43,498 bases of DNA from the NCBI GenBank assembly GCA_026993075.1, contig JALWUQ010000065.1, positions 1-43,498 on the forward strand, read 5' to 3'. The first letter of the stretch is position 1; each line of letters begins with the position of its first letter. This document shows, piece by piece, positions 9,239 to 18,604 of this stretch. A model generated the notes under the pieces. The model was not told the DNA's origin, searched no databases, and saw only the letters and a list, made by a program, of their open reading frames with translations. This DNA is from Campylobacteraceae bacterium. GTDB lineage: Bacteria; Campylobacterota; Campylobacteria; Campylobacterales; JALSKU01. The position numbers and the translations under genes are program-made.

Positions 9239-10054
9239 TTGAATATGTCTAAAGTTCCGTATGCGAGTATCTTTTTTTTAATTTTTATTATTTTGCTTGT
9301 TTATTTTGGCGGTTATTTTTATCACTTCTCGCCATATACTATACATAAAAACGCTATTCTTTTACCTCCAAGTTTACATCATATCTTCGGTACAGATAGA
9401 TTGGGTAGGGATTTGCTGGCAAGGATTATACAAGGTGGCAAAGTTTCTATGACTATCGGAGTCGGAAGTTCTTTGATAACAAGTTTTATAGGTTTAATTG
9501 TAGGCATAAGTGCTGGTTTTTTTCAAAAAAGTACAGATAAAGTTTTCATTGTGGTTATTGATCTGTTTTTAACATTTCCAACTTTTTTCTTGCTTTTGGC
9601 ACTTGTGAGTTATATCAATGCTTCGATAATGGTTTTGATATTTGTTATTTCCATAACTGGTTGGATGGGAATGGCTAGAATGATAAGGAGTGAAAGTTTT
9701 GAAATCGCTTCGAAACCGTATATAAAGATATTAAAGCTTGCTAAGGTTAGTAATATCAAGATAATTTTTAAATATTTTGCTCCGCTTTTAGCACCAATAT
9801 TTTTTATAAGTTTTACATTTGGTGTCGGTGGAGCTATCTTGGCTGAGAGTGGGCTTAGTTTTTTAGGCATTGGCATAACTCCACCACAAATGAGTTGGGG
9901 CAGTATACTAAATGAAGGCAAGGCAGTTATTGATATAGCATGGTGGGTAAGTTTTTTTCCTGGTTTTTTTATATTCTTGGTTATTTTTTCATTAGTTAAT
10001 ATATCTGATTATTTACAGCACAAAACAAATAAACAAGAGAGTTTTGTTGGATAA
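9239..10054 (+). CDS. ABC transporter permease, DppC/OppC type
   Basis: 271-aa polytopic ORF; HIFGTDRLGRDLLARIIQGGKVSM and ILAESGLSFLGIGITPPQMSWG. Confidence 0.88.
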   Translation: MNMSKVPYASIFFLIFIILLVYFGGYFYHFSPYTIHKNAILLPPSLHHIFGTDRLGRDLLARIIQGGKVSMTIGVGSSLITSFIGLIVGISAGFFQKSTDKVFIVVIDLFLTFPTFFLLLALVSYINASIMVLIFVISITGWMGMARMIRSESFEIASKPYIKILKLAKVSNIKIIFKYFAPLLAPIFFISFTFGVGGAILAESGLSFLGIGITPPQMSWGSILNEGKAVIDIAWWVSFFPGFFIFLVIFSLVNISDYLQHKTNKQESFVG

Positions 10055-10793
10055 GATAAAGAGACTACTTGAAAAAGAGGTTTTAAAAAGAAATTCAAAA
10101 AATGAACTAACTCTTGATAGACCAGATCCCTTGCTTGTCGCAACCAAATACAAAGATGAATATATCGCTTTGATTTGTGCCCTGTTTGCCTATGGAAATG
10201 TCAATCAAATCATTAAATTCTTACATAGCTTGAACTTTAAGCTTTTAAATGAAAACGACGACAAGATAAGAGATGGTTTACAAAATCACTATTACAGATT
10301 TCAAAAATCAGAAGATATTATACAATTTTTTATAACTTTAAAAACTTTAAAGCAAAAGTATGTATTGGAGGATATTTTTTATCAAGGTTACAAAATCAAG
10401 CAAGATGTAACAGATGGATTAAAAGAGGTTATATCTTTAATTTATGACATAAATACCTACAGATCAAGAGGTTATGAGTTTCTTATAGGTAAAATTCCGG
10501 GGAAAAAGATAAGTTCACCATACAAAAGATGGAATATGTATTTAAGATGGATGGTTAGAGAAGATAATATTGATTTAGGCTTATGGAAAAAAATAGATAA
10601 AAAAGATTTACTTATACCTTTGGATACGCATACATTTAAAATTTCGCAAAAAATAGGACTTTTAAAAAGAAAAACTTATGACTTTAAAGCTGTTATGGAA
10701 CTTACAAAAGCATTAAGGTTTTTTGATGCAAATGATCCTGTAAAATACGATTTTGCGATTTACAGAATAGGGCAAGAGAAATTATTAGATTAA
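10044..10793 (+). CDS. TIGR02757-like family protein
   Basis: 249-aa ORF with DPLLVATKYKDEYIALICALFAYGNVNQI, RWMVREDNIDLGLW, PLDTHTFKIS. Confidence 0.75.
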   Translation: MLDKIKRLLEKEVLKRNSKNELTLDRPDPLLVATKYKDEYIALICALFAYGNVNQIIKFLHSLNFKLLNENDDKIRDGLQNHYYRFQKSEDIIQFFITLKTLKQKYVLEDIFYQGYKIKQDVTDGLKEVISLIYDINTYRSRGYEFLIGKIPGKKISSPYKRWNMYLRWMVREDNIDLGLWKKIDKKDLLIPLDTHTFKISQKIGLLKRKTYDFKAVMELTKALRFFDANDPVKYDFAIYRIGQEKLLD

Positions 10794-10804
10794 TCCAAAT
10801 TTAG

Positions 10805-11077
10805 TTTAAGAGACCATTACACAGTATAAATACCCATAAAAGTCTAGTTTTAGGTGAGATTTGTGATATAAATTTTGAAGGACTAACTAAAGTTAATTCA
10901 AAAAATTTATCTTACAAAGATTGCCTAAAAATAGACTTCCCTTTGGGTATCAACAGGTAGCTTATATACTTCGTTAAACTTCATTGACTTAAATACTTAA
11001 GCCTGCAGAAGTTTGCCTCGTCTATAAACTACCTGTTGATATTATGGATATTTATATTGTGTAGTGGTCTCTTTAAA
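10805..11077. repeat. nested inverted-repeat element (MITE-like or structured-RNA-like)
   Basis: outer arms 10805-10837 and 11044-11077 (about 90% complementary); internal arms 10841-10876/10900-10937 and 10949-10966/11023-11040; no convincing ORF. Confidence 0.75.
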
Positions 11078-11134
11078 GAACTATTAAATGATTTTTTGGT
11101 AAAATTTGGCTAATTTATTAATAGGAAATTCAAG

Positions 11135-11821
11135 ATGAATGAAGTTTTTACCTTTTTAGGATTATTTGGAGAGGGTCATACTTATCTTTTTGCTTCACAT
11201 GTTATACTTTCTGCCTTGATTGTACTGGTTTTAGCTAAGACTGCTACATCTTCTTTGCAGATAGTTCCTAAAGGTATGCAAAATATTATGGAAGCATATT
11301 TGCAAGGCGTTATTGCAATGGGTACGGATGTTATCGGTAAAAGACGAGCTAAAAAGTATTTGCCTCTTGTAGCAACACTCGGGTTATTTATATTTGTTTC
11401 AAATATGATGGAGATAATTCCTGGATTTGAGCCACCATCTGGCAATATTAATATGACATTGACTTTAGCAATTATTGTATTTTTGTATTATAACTTTGAA
11501 GGTATAAGAAAGAATGGTGTAATTCATTATTTTGCTCACTTTATGGGTCCGGTACCTGTACTTGCACCCTTAATGTTTCCTATTGAGATAGTATCACATC
11601 TTTCAAGGATTATATCTTTGTCATTTAGACTTTTTGGCAATATTAAAGGTGATGATCTGTTTGTTGCTGTTTTGCTTATGTTGGCTCCTTGGATTGCACC
11701 ACTTCCTGGATTTGCACTGATGAGCTTTTCTGCCATACTTCAAACTTTTATTTTTATGATTTTAACTTATGTTTACCTTGCCGGAGCAGTTACTATTGCC
11801 GGCGAGTATGAAACCATTTGA
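11135..11821 (+). CDS. atpB: F0F1 ATP synthase subunit a
   Basis: 228-aa [18 protein letters not shown] and C-terminal [18 protein letters not shown]. Confidence 0.95.
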   Translation: MNEVFTFLGLFGEGHTYLFASHVILSALIVLVLAKTATSSLQIVPKGMQNIMEAYLQGVIAMGTDVIGKRRAKKYLPLVATLGLFIFVSNMMEIIPGFEPPSGNINMTLTLAIIVFLYYNFEGIRKNGVIHYFAHFMGPVPVLAPLMFPIEIVSHLSRIISLSFRLFGNIKGDDLFVAVLLMLAPWIAPLPGFALMSFSAILQTFIFMILTYVYLAGAVTIAGEYETI

Positions 11822-12084
11822 TGAATAAACATATCTTTGCTTTTATGATTAATTTTTTGCAGGGTGCATCTTGGGCACTTGCAATTATTATAGCTGTTTT
11901 TCTTTTTTTTAAAATGCTACCGTTTGGCATAATTACAGCTTTGTTTTCAGCACTGTTTGGTTCGTTTATTGGATTATTTTTTGTTTCATTTTTTGAGCTT
12001 ATCAATATACAAATGAAAAATCTATCTTTAAAAGAAGAAGAGGTAAGTCTGCTTCAAAAAATATCAGAAAAACTAACTAAATAA
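11818..12084 (+). CDS. small integral membrane protein coupled to atpB
   Basis: 88-aa ORF with two hydrophobic segments; ATGA overlap with the atpB stop. Confidence 0.75.
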   Translation: MMNKHIFAFMINFLQGASWALAIIIAVFLFFKMLPFGIITALFSALFGSFIGLFFVSFFELINIQMKNLSLKEEEVSLLQKISEKLTK

Positions 12085-12103
12085 TCTCTATTTATTGAGA
12101 TTA
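12082..12103 (+). terminator. weak hairpin downstream of the atpB operon
   Basis: TAATCTC-8 nt-GAGATTA stem; no clean U-tract. Confidence 0.3.
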
Positions 12104-12129
12104 AGTATATTTAAGATATAATAATTGAT

Positions 12130-12240
12130 CTTACACATGTTTTTCTCGAAAAGTCTTACTTTTTGTAAGCTTCAAAGGGATTGTGGGGACTTTAATCCCT
12201 GCCACCATAACGAGCTTTGCCCCATTATGGTGTGTGTAAG
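12130..12240 (+). ncRNA. candidate structured RNA or cis-regulatory leader (unclassified)
   Basis: outer stem CTTACACA/TGTGTAAG; hairpins CTTAC/GTAAG, AGGGATT/AATCCCT and CACCATAA/TTATGGTG; loop-loop TGGGG/CCCCA. Confidence 0.5.
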
Positions 12241-12281
12241 GTTAGATAATAAATTTAATTTTTTTAAAAGGAACTTTACGG

Positions 12282-12869
12282 GTGAAAAAATCAATTATAA
12301 TGGTGTTAGCACTTGGAGCCATGTCTATTCTTATAGCTAAGCAAAGTAAGTACTCTTTTGTTTTACAAACTGGTCAAACAAAAAGCTATAGTAAAACAAA
12401 TTATTTTAAAGCTGTAGATAATTCAAGTCCGGATGCGATACATGATGATGGCTGGTATGCTACAGTGAAAAAAATTGCTCCACAAAAGAGTTATACGAGA
12501 AACAATAAGACACAAATAGTAACTGATAATGTGACAAAGTTGCAATGGCAGGATGATATCGGAGCTGCTAAAGTTAGAAAAAATTGGCAAAACGCAAAGA
12601 GATATTGCCAAAATCTTACCCTTGGCGGCCATAAAAATTGGAGGCTTCCAACGATACAGGAATTACTTGGTATTACTGATTTGAGCGTATTCAAGCCAGC
12701 TGTTAATACTAAAATATTTAAAAATATTGTATCTGATTATTATTGGTCATCAACTCCTTGTGCAGTAAATGCTTCTGATTATTGGGATGTAGATTTTTAT
12801 GGTGGACACTCATCTCATGATATTAAATATATTTCTAACAATATAAGATGTGTAAGGTCTGAAAAATAA
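12282..12869 (+). CDS. secreted DUF1566/Lcl C-terminal domain-like protein
   Basis: GTG start after AAAAGGAACT; signal peptide-like N-terminus; TKLQWQDD, NWRLPTIQELLGI, YYWSSTP, IRCVR. Confidence 0.85.
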   Translation: MKKSIIMVLALGAMSILIAKQSKYSFVLQTGQTKSYSKTNYFKAVDNSSPDAIHDDGWYATVKKIAPQKSYTRNNKTQIVTDNVTKLQWQDDIGAAKVRKNWQNAKRYCQNLTLGGHKNWRLPTIQELLGITDLSVFKPAVNTKIFKNIVSDYYWSSTPCAVNASDYWDVDFYGGHSSHDIKYISNNIRCVRSEK

Positions 12870-12950
12870 GATGTTATATGGTAATTTTATGATGATTTGT
12901 TTGGAAGATATCTCGAGATTTATATATACATTTGTAAGGTAGGTACATAA

Positions 12951-13385
12951 GTGAAAAAGATTTTTTTGATTTTGATAAGTATAAATATTGTATTGTTTGC
13001 TGATTTTATTAGAAATAGTACAGGTGTAGTTACAGATAGTAATACAAAATTACAATGGCAGGATAATTATGGTTTAACTTCTAATGGTATAGAAAAAGCT
13101 TCCTGGTTAGGTGCTATTAATTATTGTAAAAATTTAAAGCTTGACGGTGGAGGATGGAAGCTTCCAAATAGAAATGAACTTTTATCTATAGTTGATTATA
13201 AAAAGTATGATCCTTCCATAGATAAATATGTTTTTAAGAAAACAGCTTCAGATGACTACTGGACATCAACAACTCATGCATATCGTCCATCTGGTGCATG
13301 GATAGTTAATTTTTATGATGGCAATTCTGTTTATGGCGATAAAAGTATCTATTACTATGTTCGTTGCGTACGATCTAAGCGATAA
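12951..13385 (+). CDS. secreted DUF1566/Lcl C-terminal domain-like protein (paralogue of upstream gene)
   Basis: GTG start; signal peptide; TKLQWQDN, WKLPNRNELLSIVDY, DYWTSTT, VRCVRSKR. Confidence 0.85.
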   Translation: MKKIFLILISINIVLFADFIRNSTGVVTDSNTKLQWQDNYGLTSNGIEKASWLGAINYCKNLKLDGGGWKLPNRNELLSIVDYKKYDPSIDKYVFKKTASDDYWTSTTHAYRPSGAWIVNFYDGNSVYGDKSIYYYVRCVRSKR

Positions 13386-13525
13386 ATACATATAATTAGC
13401 TATCCTAAGAATGCTCTGTAGCTATTCATAATGACCTTTTAAACAAAATAGTGGTAGAATAACTTATTTACTAAGCCAAATTTAGTTACTATTTTATACT
13501 AGATTTGGATATATAAAGGTTTATA

Positions 13526-14953
13526 ATGTTTGAAGTTGTTATAGGTTTGGAAGTACATATTCAGTTAAATACAAAAACCAAGATATTTTGTTCTTGTCCT
13601 ACATCATTTGGTGAAGAGGCAAATAAAAATGTTTGTCCTGTTTGTTTAGCACTCCCCGGAGCACTCCCCGTTTTAAATATAGAAGCTGTAAAAAAAGCTA
13701 TCAATTTCGGTAATGCCGTAAATGCAACTGTGCATAAAAAGTCTATATTCAATAGAAAAAACTACTTTTATCCGGATTTACCAAAGGGTTATCAAATAAG
13801 TCAATTTGAGATACCGATAGTTGAGGGTGGTGAACTTTTTATTGATTTTGAGGATGGAAGTAGTAAAAGAATAGGTATAACAAGAGCCCATCTTGAAGAA
13901 GATGCTGGCAAAAATATACATGAAAGCAGTTATAGCAAAGTTGATTTAAACAGGGCAGGAACTCCTTTGCTCGAGATAGTTAGCGAGCCTGATATGAGAA
14001 ATACCGATGAAGTTATAAGATACTTAAAAAAATTACACTCTATCGTAAGATATCTTGATATCAGTGATGCTAATATGCAAGAAGGTTCTTTTAGATGTGA
14101 TGTAAATGTTTCAATAAGACCAAAGGGCGATAATAAACTTTACACAAGAGCAGAGATTAAAAATATGAATTCTTTTAGATTTATTCAAAAAGCTTTAGAC
14201 TATGAAGTTCAAAGACAAATAGAAGCTTGGGAAGATGGTACTTATGAGATAGATGTTGTACAAGAGACCAGACTTTTTGATGTAACTTCTGGCGAAACTG
14301 TAAGCATGAGAGGAAAAGAAGATAGTGATGAGTATAGATATTTTCCAGAACCTGATCTTTTGCCTGTGATTTTAACTGATGAGATGATAGAGGAGGGTAA
14401 AAAAATACCTGAACTTCCGGATGAAAAGAAAGAAAGATATATAAAAGAGTATAAAATCAAAGAGTATGATGCTGCTGTTTTAACTTCTTCTATTAATATG
14501 GCAAATTTTTTTGAAAATCTTATTGGGTATGGGGCAAGTGCCAAAAATAGTGTTACTTGGCTTAGTGTTGAGCTTCAAGGAAGGCTTAAAAACGGATACA
14601 CTCTTGAAAACTCTCCTGTTGATTCAAAAAAACTTGCTGATTTGATTATAAGAATTGATGATGGTACTATTAGTGGTAAAGCCGGCAAGGAAGTACTTGA
14701 TTATCTTATGATACATGATATAAAAGTTGATGAAGTTATAGAAAAATTAGGCTTAAAACAAGTCAGTAATGATTCTGATTTGTATGATATTATAGATACT
14801 ATTTTAGAAAAAAACAGTGATAAAGTAAATGAATATAAAAATGGGAAAGAGAAGCTTTTGGGATTTTTTGTTGGTCAATGTATGAAAGCAAGCAAAGGAA
14901 AAGCAAATCCTTCCAAAATAAATCAACTTTTAAAAAAGAGACTTAGCAGTTGA
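13526..14953 (+). CDS. gatB: Asp-tRNA(Asn)/Glu-tRNA(Gln) amidotransferase subunit B
   Basis: 475-aa [40 protein letters not shown]. Confidence 0.97.
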   Translation: MFEVVIGLEVHIQLNTKTKIFCSCPTSFGEEANKNVCPVCLALPGALPVLNIEAVKKAINFGNAVNATVHKKSIFNRKNYFYPDLPKGYQISQFEIPIVEGGELFIDFEDGSSKRIGITRAHLEEDAGKNIHESSYSKVDLNRAGTPLLEIVSEPDMRNTDEVIRYLKKLHSIVRYLDISDANMQEGSFRCDVNVSIRPKGDNKLYTRAEIKNMNSFRFIQKALDYEVQRQIEAWEDGTYEIDVVQETRLFDVTSGETVSMRGKEDSDEYRYFPEPDLLPVILTDEMIEEGKKIPELPDEKKERYIKEYKIKEYDAAVLTSSINMANFFENLIGYGASAKNSVTWLSVELQGRLKNGYTLENSPVDSKKLADLIIRIDDGTISGKAGKEVLDYLMIHDIKVDEVIEKLGLKQVSNDSDLYDIIDTILEKNSDKVNEYKNGKEKLLGFFVGQCMKASKGKANPSKINQLLKKRLSS

Positions 14954-16533
14954 ACAAAATAGCCAAAGCTATAGTTGATTTATCCTTTTTTTTAGAAGAA
15001 TCTAAAAATTATAATAGAATAAAAAAATTCCTTAAAAGTGTTTTAGAAGACAGTAATCATAAATACAGTAAATATTTTAATTATCTTATGATTTTTTTGA
15101 TTGTTTCAAGTGTTATTATAATCATAGATGAAGTTAAGCATCCTATTGAAAAATGGTTGATATTTTATGATATTTATATTGTTACAGGTATTTTTATTAT
15201 TGAATATATTTTGAGATTGTGGGTTTATAGCGATATTCACAAGGTAATTATACAAGAATTTCAAGATTCTGTATTTTTAGAGAGAAAATTTAATATATTT
15301 ATGGTGATGAAGTCAATAATAATGCAAAAGGTGCAATATATTTCTTCACCACTATCAATAATTGATATATTTGCAATTTTGCCCAGTTTCAGGGAATTGA
15401 GAATATTGAGGATTTTTGTACTTTTTAGAGCTTTTAAATTATTTAGATATTCTAGTCAGATTAATCATTTCTCGGAAGTAATTGTTTCTAAAAAATCAGA
15501 ATTGTTTATGCTTTTATTACTATTTATTTTTGTAGTTTTTTTATCTGGTGTAAGCATATATGTATTTGAAGAGCATAAAAATCCAAATATAAATACGATT
15601 TATGATGCATTTTATTGGGCTATTATCACCATAACTACAGTTGGATATGGTGATATTGTTCCAGTTACCAGTGAGGGTCGCAGTGTAGCGGCAATTATAA
15701 TTTTAATTGGAGTGGGGCTTGTATCTTTTGCTACTTCTATTATGGTTTCTGCTTTTAGAGAAAAATCAGATGAACTCAAAGCTCAGAAGGTCAAAAATAT
15801 TGTTTACGCTTTTACAAATTATTACTTGATTTGTGGATATAGTCATTTATCTGAAATACTTGCTGCAAAATTGAAAAGAGCAGGCGAGCATTTTATTATA
15901 TTGGATAATGATGAGAAAAAAGTTGAGCAAGCCGTAAGAGACGGAAATCTTGCATATAAAGCTGATGCAAGCAGCAAAAATGTACTAATTGATTTTGATA
16001 TCAATAAAAAAGTTTTAGCAGTTATAACGCTAGCTCAAGATGATATACAAAATATTTTTATTTCACTTAGTGTCAGGAGTGTTTCCAAGGATATTATGCT
16101 GATTTCAAGAATGAGAAATAAAAATTCATATAAAAAATTAAAATTAGCAGGGGTTGATAAAGTAGTCTCGGCAGCCAATATGACATCTATGCTGGTTTCT
16201 ACTTTAGTCGATAAGCCAATAGTTACAAATGCGATAAACAGTATATTATCAGGCAAAAGGAATGCAAGATGTGAACAGATTGAAGTTGTGCATGGTTGTA
16301 TACTTGAAGGACAAAGCATAAAAGATTTGAATATTGAGGCATACAAGCTGATTTTATTGGGCGTTTCAAAAAATACAGGTTTCAAAAAGAGAAAATTTAT
16401 CTTTAACCCTAATGATGATTTTGTTTTTTTAGAAGGCGATATTTTAATAGTTTTGGGTTATACAATAAGTATAGCCAATTTTAAATCAATTGTAGAAAAA
16501 AGTAGTATAAAATATGCAAGAAAAAATAGATAA
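14950..16533 (+). CDS. voltage-gated-type K+ channel with RCK/TrkA-N domain
   Basis: TTG start overlapping the gatB stop; S1-S6-like TMs; selectivity filter TTVGYGD; C-terminal RCK region. Confidence 0.9.
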   Translation: MNKIAKAIVDLSFFLEESKNYNRIKKFLKSVLEDSNHKYSKYFNYLMIFLIVSSVIIIIDEVKHPIEKWLIFYDIYIVTGIFIIEYILRLWVYSDIHKVIIQEFQDSVFLERKFNIFMVMKSIIMQKVQYISSPLSIIDIFAILPSFRELRILRIFVLFRAFKLFRYSSQINHFSEVIVSKKSELFMLLLLFIFVVFLSGVSIYVFEEHKNPNINTIYDAFYWAIITITTVGYGDIVPVTSEGRSVAAIIILIGVGLVSFATSIMVSAFREKSDELKAQKVKNIVYAFTNYYLICGYSHLSEILAAKLKRAGEHFIILDNDEKKVEQAVRDGNLAYKADASSKNVLIDFDINKKVLAVITLAQDDIQNIFISLSVRSVSKDIMLISRMRNKNSYKKLKLAGVDKVVSAANMTSMLVSTLVDKPIVTNAINSILSGKRNARCEQIEVVHGCILEGQSIKDLNIEAYKLILLGVSKNTGFKKRKFIFNPNDDFVFLEGDILIVLGYTISIANFKSIVEKSSIKYARKNR

Positions 16534-17224
16534 AATTTTACTTTTTGGTTATAAAAAATATGGAAGTAAAATAGCCAATAATCTTAAACAAAACGGATAC
16601 TTTGTAATAGTGGTTGATAATGACAAAGATGCTATTGATAAAGCTATTAAACAAGGTTTTGATGCTTATCTTATTGACTTGGAAAATGATGAAGACATAG
16701 TAAATATATTGGTTAAGTATGATTTTAGCCATGTTTTTTGTGCTATGGATAAAGATGAAGAAAATATTTATATCACGATTACTATGAGGTCGCTTCAAAA
16801 TAATATTGATATTGTTTCTATTTGTGAATCAAAAGATAGTGAAAAAAAGTTAGAATTAGCCGGAGTAAAAAGTGTATTAAATACTATGGAAGCTACTGCG
16901 CAGAGTATTTATCATTTTCTTAAAAGCCCGGTTATGATAGAAGCAATTGAAAATATTTTATACTTAAATTCTGATATTGATTTTATAGAATTAAAAGTAC
17001 CAAAAGGATCTTTCTTAGATGGTATATTAGTCAGTGAAATAAATTTTAAAAAACAGTATAATCTTATTCTTATGGGTTTGGTTGATATGGAATTTGATAA
17101 TAATTTTATCTTTATTACAAAAGGTGTAAACCATAAGATAGATTTTGGTGATATTTTACTGCTTTTTGGTTTTGAGCATGATATTGAAGTTTTTAAAAAG
17201 AAATTGATAGAAAGTATATCATAA
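16514..17224 (+). CDS. stand-alone TrkA-N/TrkA-C (RCK) protein, partner of the upstream channel
   Basis: 236-aa ORF; LLFGYKKYGSKIANNLKQNGYFVIVVDND; overlaps the channel ORF by 20 bp. Confidence 0.85.
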   Translation: MQEKIDKILLFGYKKYGSKIANNLKQNGYFVIVVDNDKDAIDKAIKQGFDAYLIDLENDEDIVNILVKYDFSHVFCAMDKDEENIYITITMRSLQNNIDIVSICESKDSEKKLELAGVKSVLNTMEATAQSIYHFLKSPVMIEAIENILYLNSDIDFIELKVPKGSFLDGILVSEINFKKQYNLILMGLVDMEFDNNFIFITKGVNHKIDFGDILLLFGFEHDIEVFKKKLIESIS

Positions 17225-17238
17225 AATAAAGGAGGAAA

Positions 17239-18132
17239 GTGATGAAAATAGGCATTATAGGTGCCGGCAAGTGGGGGCAAGCTTTACACTTTGCCTTTTT
17301 AGAAGCACATCTTAATTCATTTATATCATCAAGGACAAAAAGAGATATTAAAAATTTTGTTTCATTTGACTTTATTTTGGACATGGAATATATCGTATTT
17401 GCATTATCTGCTCAGCATGCAAGGTCATGGCTTAAGAGATATTTTGTATTTAATAACCAAAAAATTTTAGTTGCATCAAAGGGGATTGAAGCTAAAACAG
17501 GTAAATTTTTAAATGATGTATTCAGTGAGTTTTTACCAGAATCCAATCTGTCCTTTATATCCGGGCCATCCTTTGCCTCTGAAGTAAAACAAAAATTACC
17601 TACTGCTTTGGTTATCAGTTCAACCAATAAAAATTTGGCTCAAATTTATGCAGATTTTTTTCCAGATTTTATCAAAACTTATGTAGATGATGATGTGATA
17701 GGTGCTGAAATATCAGGTGCATATAAAAATGTTTTGGCTATTGCGAGTGGAATATGTGATGGTTTAAAACTAGGCAATAATGCAAGAGCAAGTCTTATTG
17801 CAAGAGGTTTGATAGAAATGAACAGGTTTGGAAAATATTTTGGAGCAAAAGAGGATACTTTTTTAGGATTAAGCGGAGCTGGAGATCTTTTTTTGACTGC
17901 CAGCAGTGAATTATCCAGAAATTACAGAGTAGGTAAATTTTTAGCACTTGAGGAGAATCTTGAGACAATACTTAAAAAGATTGGTGAGGTTGCAGAAGGA
18001 GTTGCTACTTCCAAGGCAATATATCATATATCAAAAAAGTATGATATTTATACTCCAATAGCAAATGAAGTACATGAAATACTAAATGGAAAATCTGCAT
18101 TAAAAAGTTTAAAAGATTTATTGAAAAAATAA
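17239..18132 (+). CDS. gpsA: glycerol-3-phosphate dehydrogenase [NAD(P)+]
   Basis: GIIGAGKWGQAL, GPSFASEV, NVLAIASGICDGLKLGNNARASLIARGL. Confidence 0.95.
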   Translation: MMKIGIIGAGKWGQALHFAFLEAHLNSFISSRTKRDIKNFVSFDFILDMEYIVFALSAQHARSWLKRYFVFNNQKILVASKGIEAKTGKFLNDVFSEFLPESNLSFISGPSFASEVKQKLPTALVISSTNKNLAQIYADFFPDFIKTYVDDDVIGAEISGAYKNVLAIASGICDGLKLGNNARASLIARGLIEMNRFGKYFGAKEDTFLGLSGAGDLFLTASSELSRNYRVGKFLALEENLETILKKIGEVAEGVATSKAIYHISKKYDIYTPIANEVHEILNGKSALKSLKDLLKK

Positions 18133-18212
18133 ATTTACTTTTTTTGATTTATAGGTTTTTTTATATACTAAGAGTAAAATCTCTCTTGTAAAAAAAATAA
18201 CAGGAGTATAAA

Positions 18213-18527
18213 ATGATTGTAGTTTTAACAAGATTTCCAATCAAGCCGGAGTTTAGTGAAGAGTATTCAAAACATTTAAAAGAAGTGATTAGTACACATA
18301 AGGTTGAGGAGCAGCCAGGATATGTGAGATTGGATCTTTTAGCTCCCAAAAATGTTGAACATATATCAAATAATAATAAATTTGTTATAAAGACTGTTTG
18401 GGAAGATATGAAAAGTTTTATGGCTTATACGCAAAGTGAAGTATTTAAAGAATCACATAAAAATATGCCGTCAAGAGAGTGGTTTGCAGGTCAGCCAGAA
18501 GTAGAAATTTATGAAACTATTGATTAG
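18213..18527 (+). CDS. antibiotic biosynthesis monooxygenase (ABM)-like protein
   Basis: 104-aa ORF; ABM-like fold pattern. Confidence 0.7.
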   Translation: MIVVLTRFPIKPEFSEEYSKHLKEVISTHKVEEQPGYVRLDLLAPKNVEHISNNNKFVIKTVWEDMKSFMAYTQSEVFKESHKNMPSREWFAGQPEVEIYETID

Positions 18528-18604
18528 ATTTAATATAAAAAGGGTATAATGTACTCATTTAAATTTTTGTATTAAGCAAATAGTTTTTATAAAAAGGAAT
18601 CATT

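Noticed and set aside
10805-11077. Complete insertion sequence
   Set aside because: Only about 273 bp with no transposase ORF; arm orientation does not match TG...CA ends facing outward, so a full IS is not supported.
12124-12248. Integron attC-like site (right side GTTAGAT fits GTTRRRY; DUF1566 genes as cassettes)
   Set aside because: The matching left RYYYAAC box is not present (ATCTTAC), the pairing does not extend as attC requires, and no further attC-like sites follow the two genes.
12125-12340. 71-aa ORF overlapping the structured element and the DUF1566 start
   Set aside because: It spans the inverted repeats and overlaps the better-supported GTG-start secreted protein; no SD or recognisable domain.
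12282-13385. Active diversity-generating retroelement
   Set aside because: No reverse transcriptase, template repeat or adenine-biased repeat pair found in the window; kept only as a remote hypothesis.
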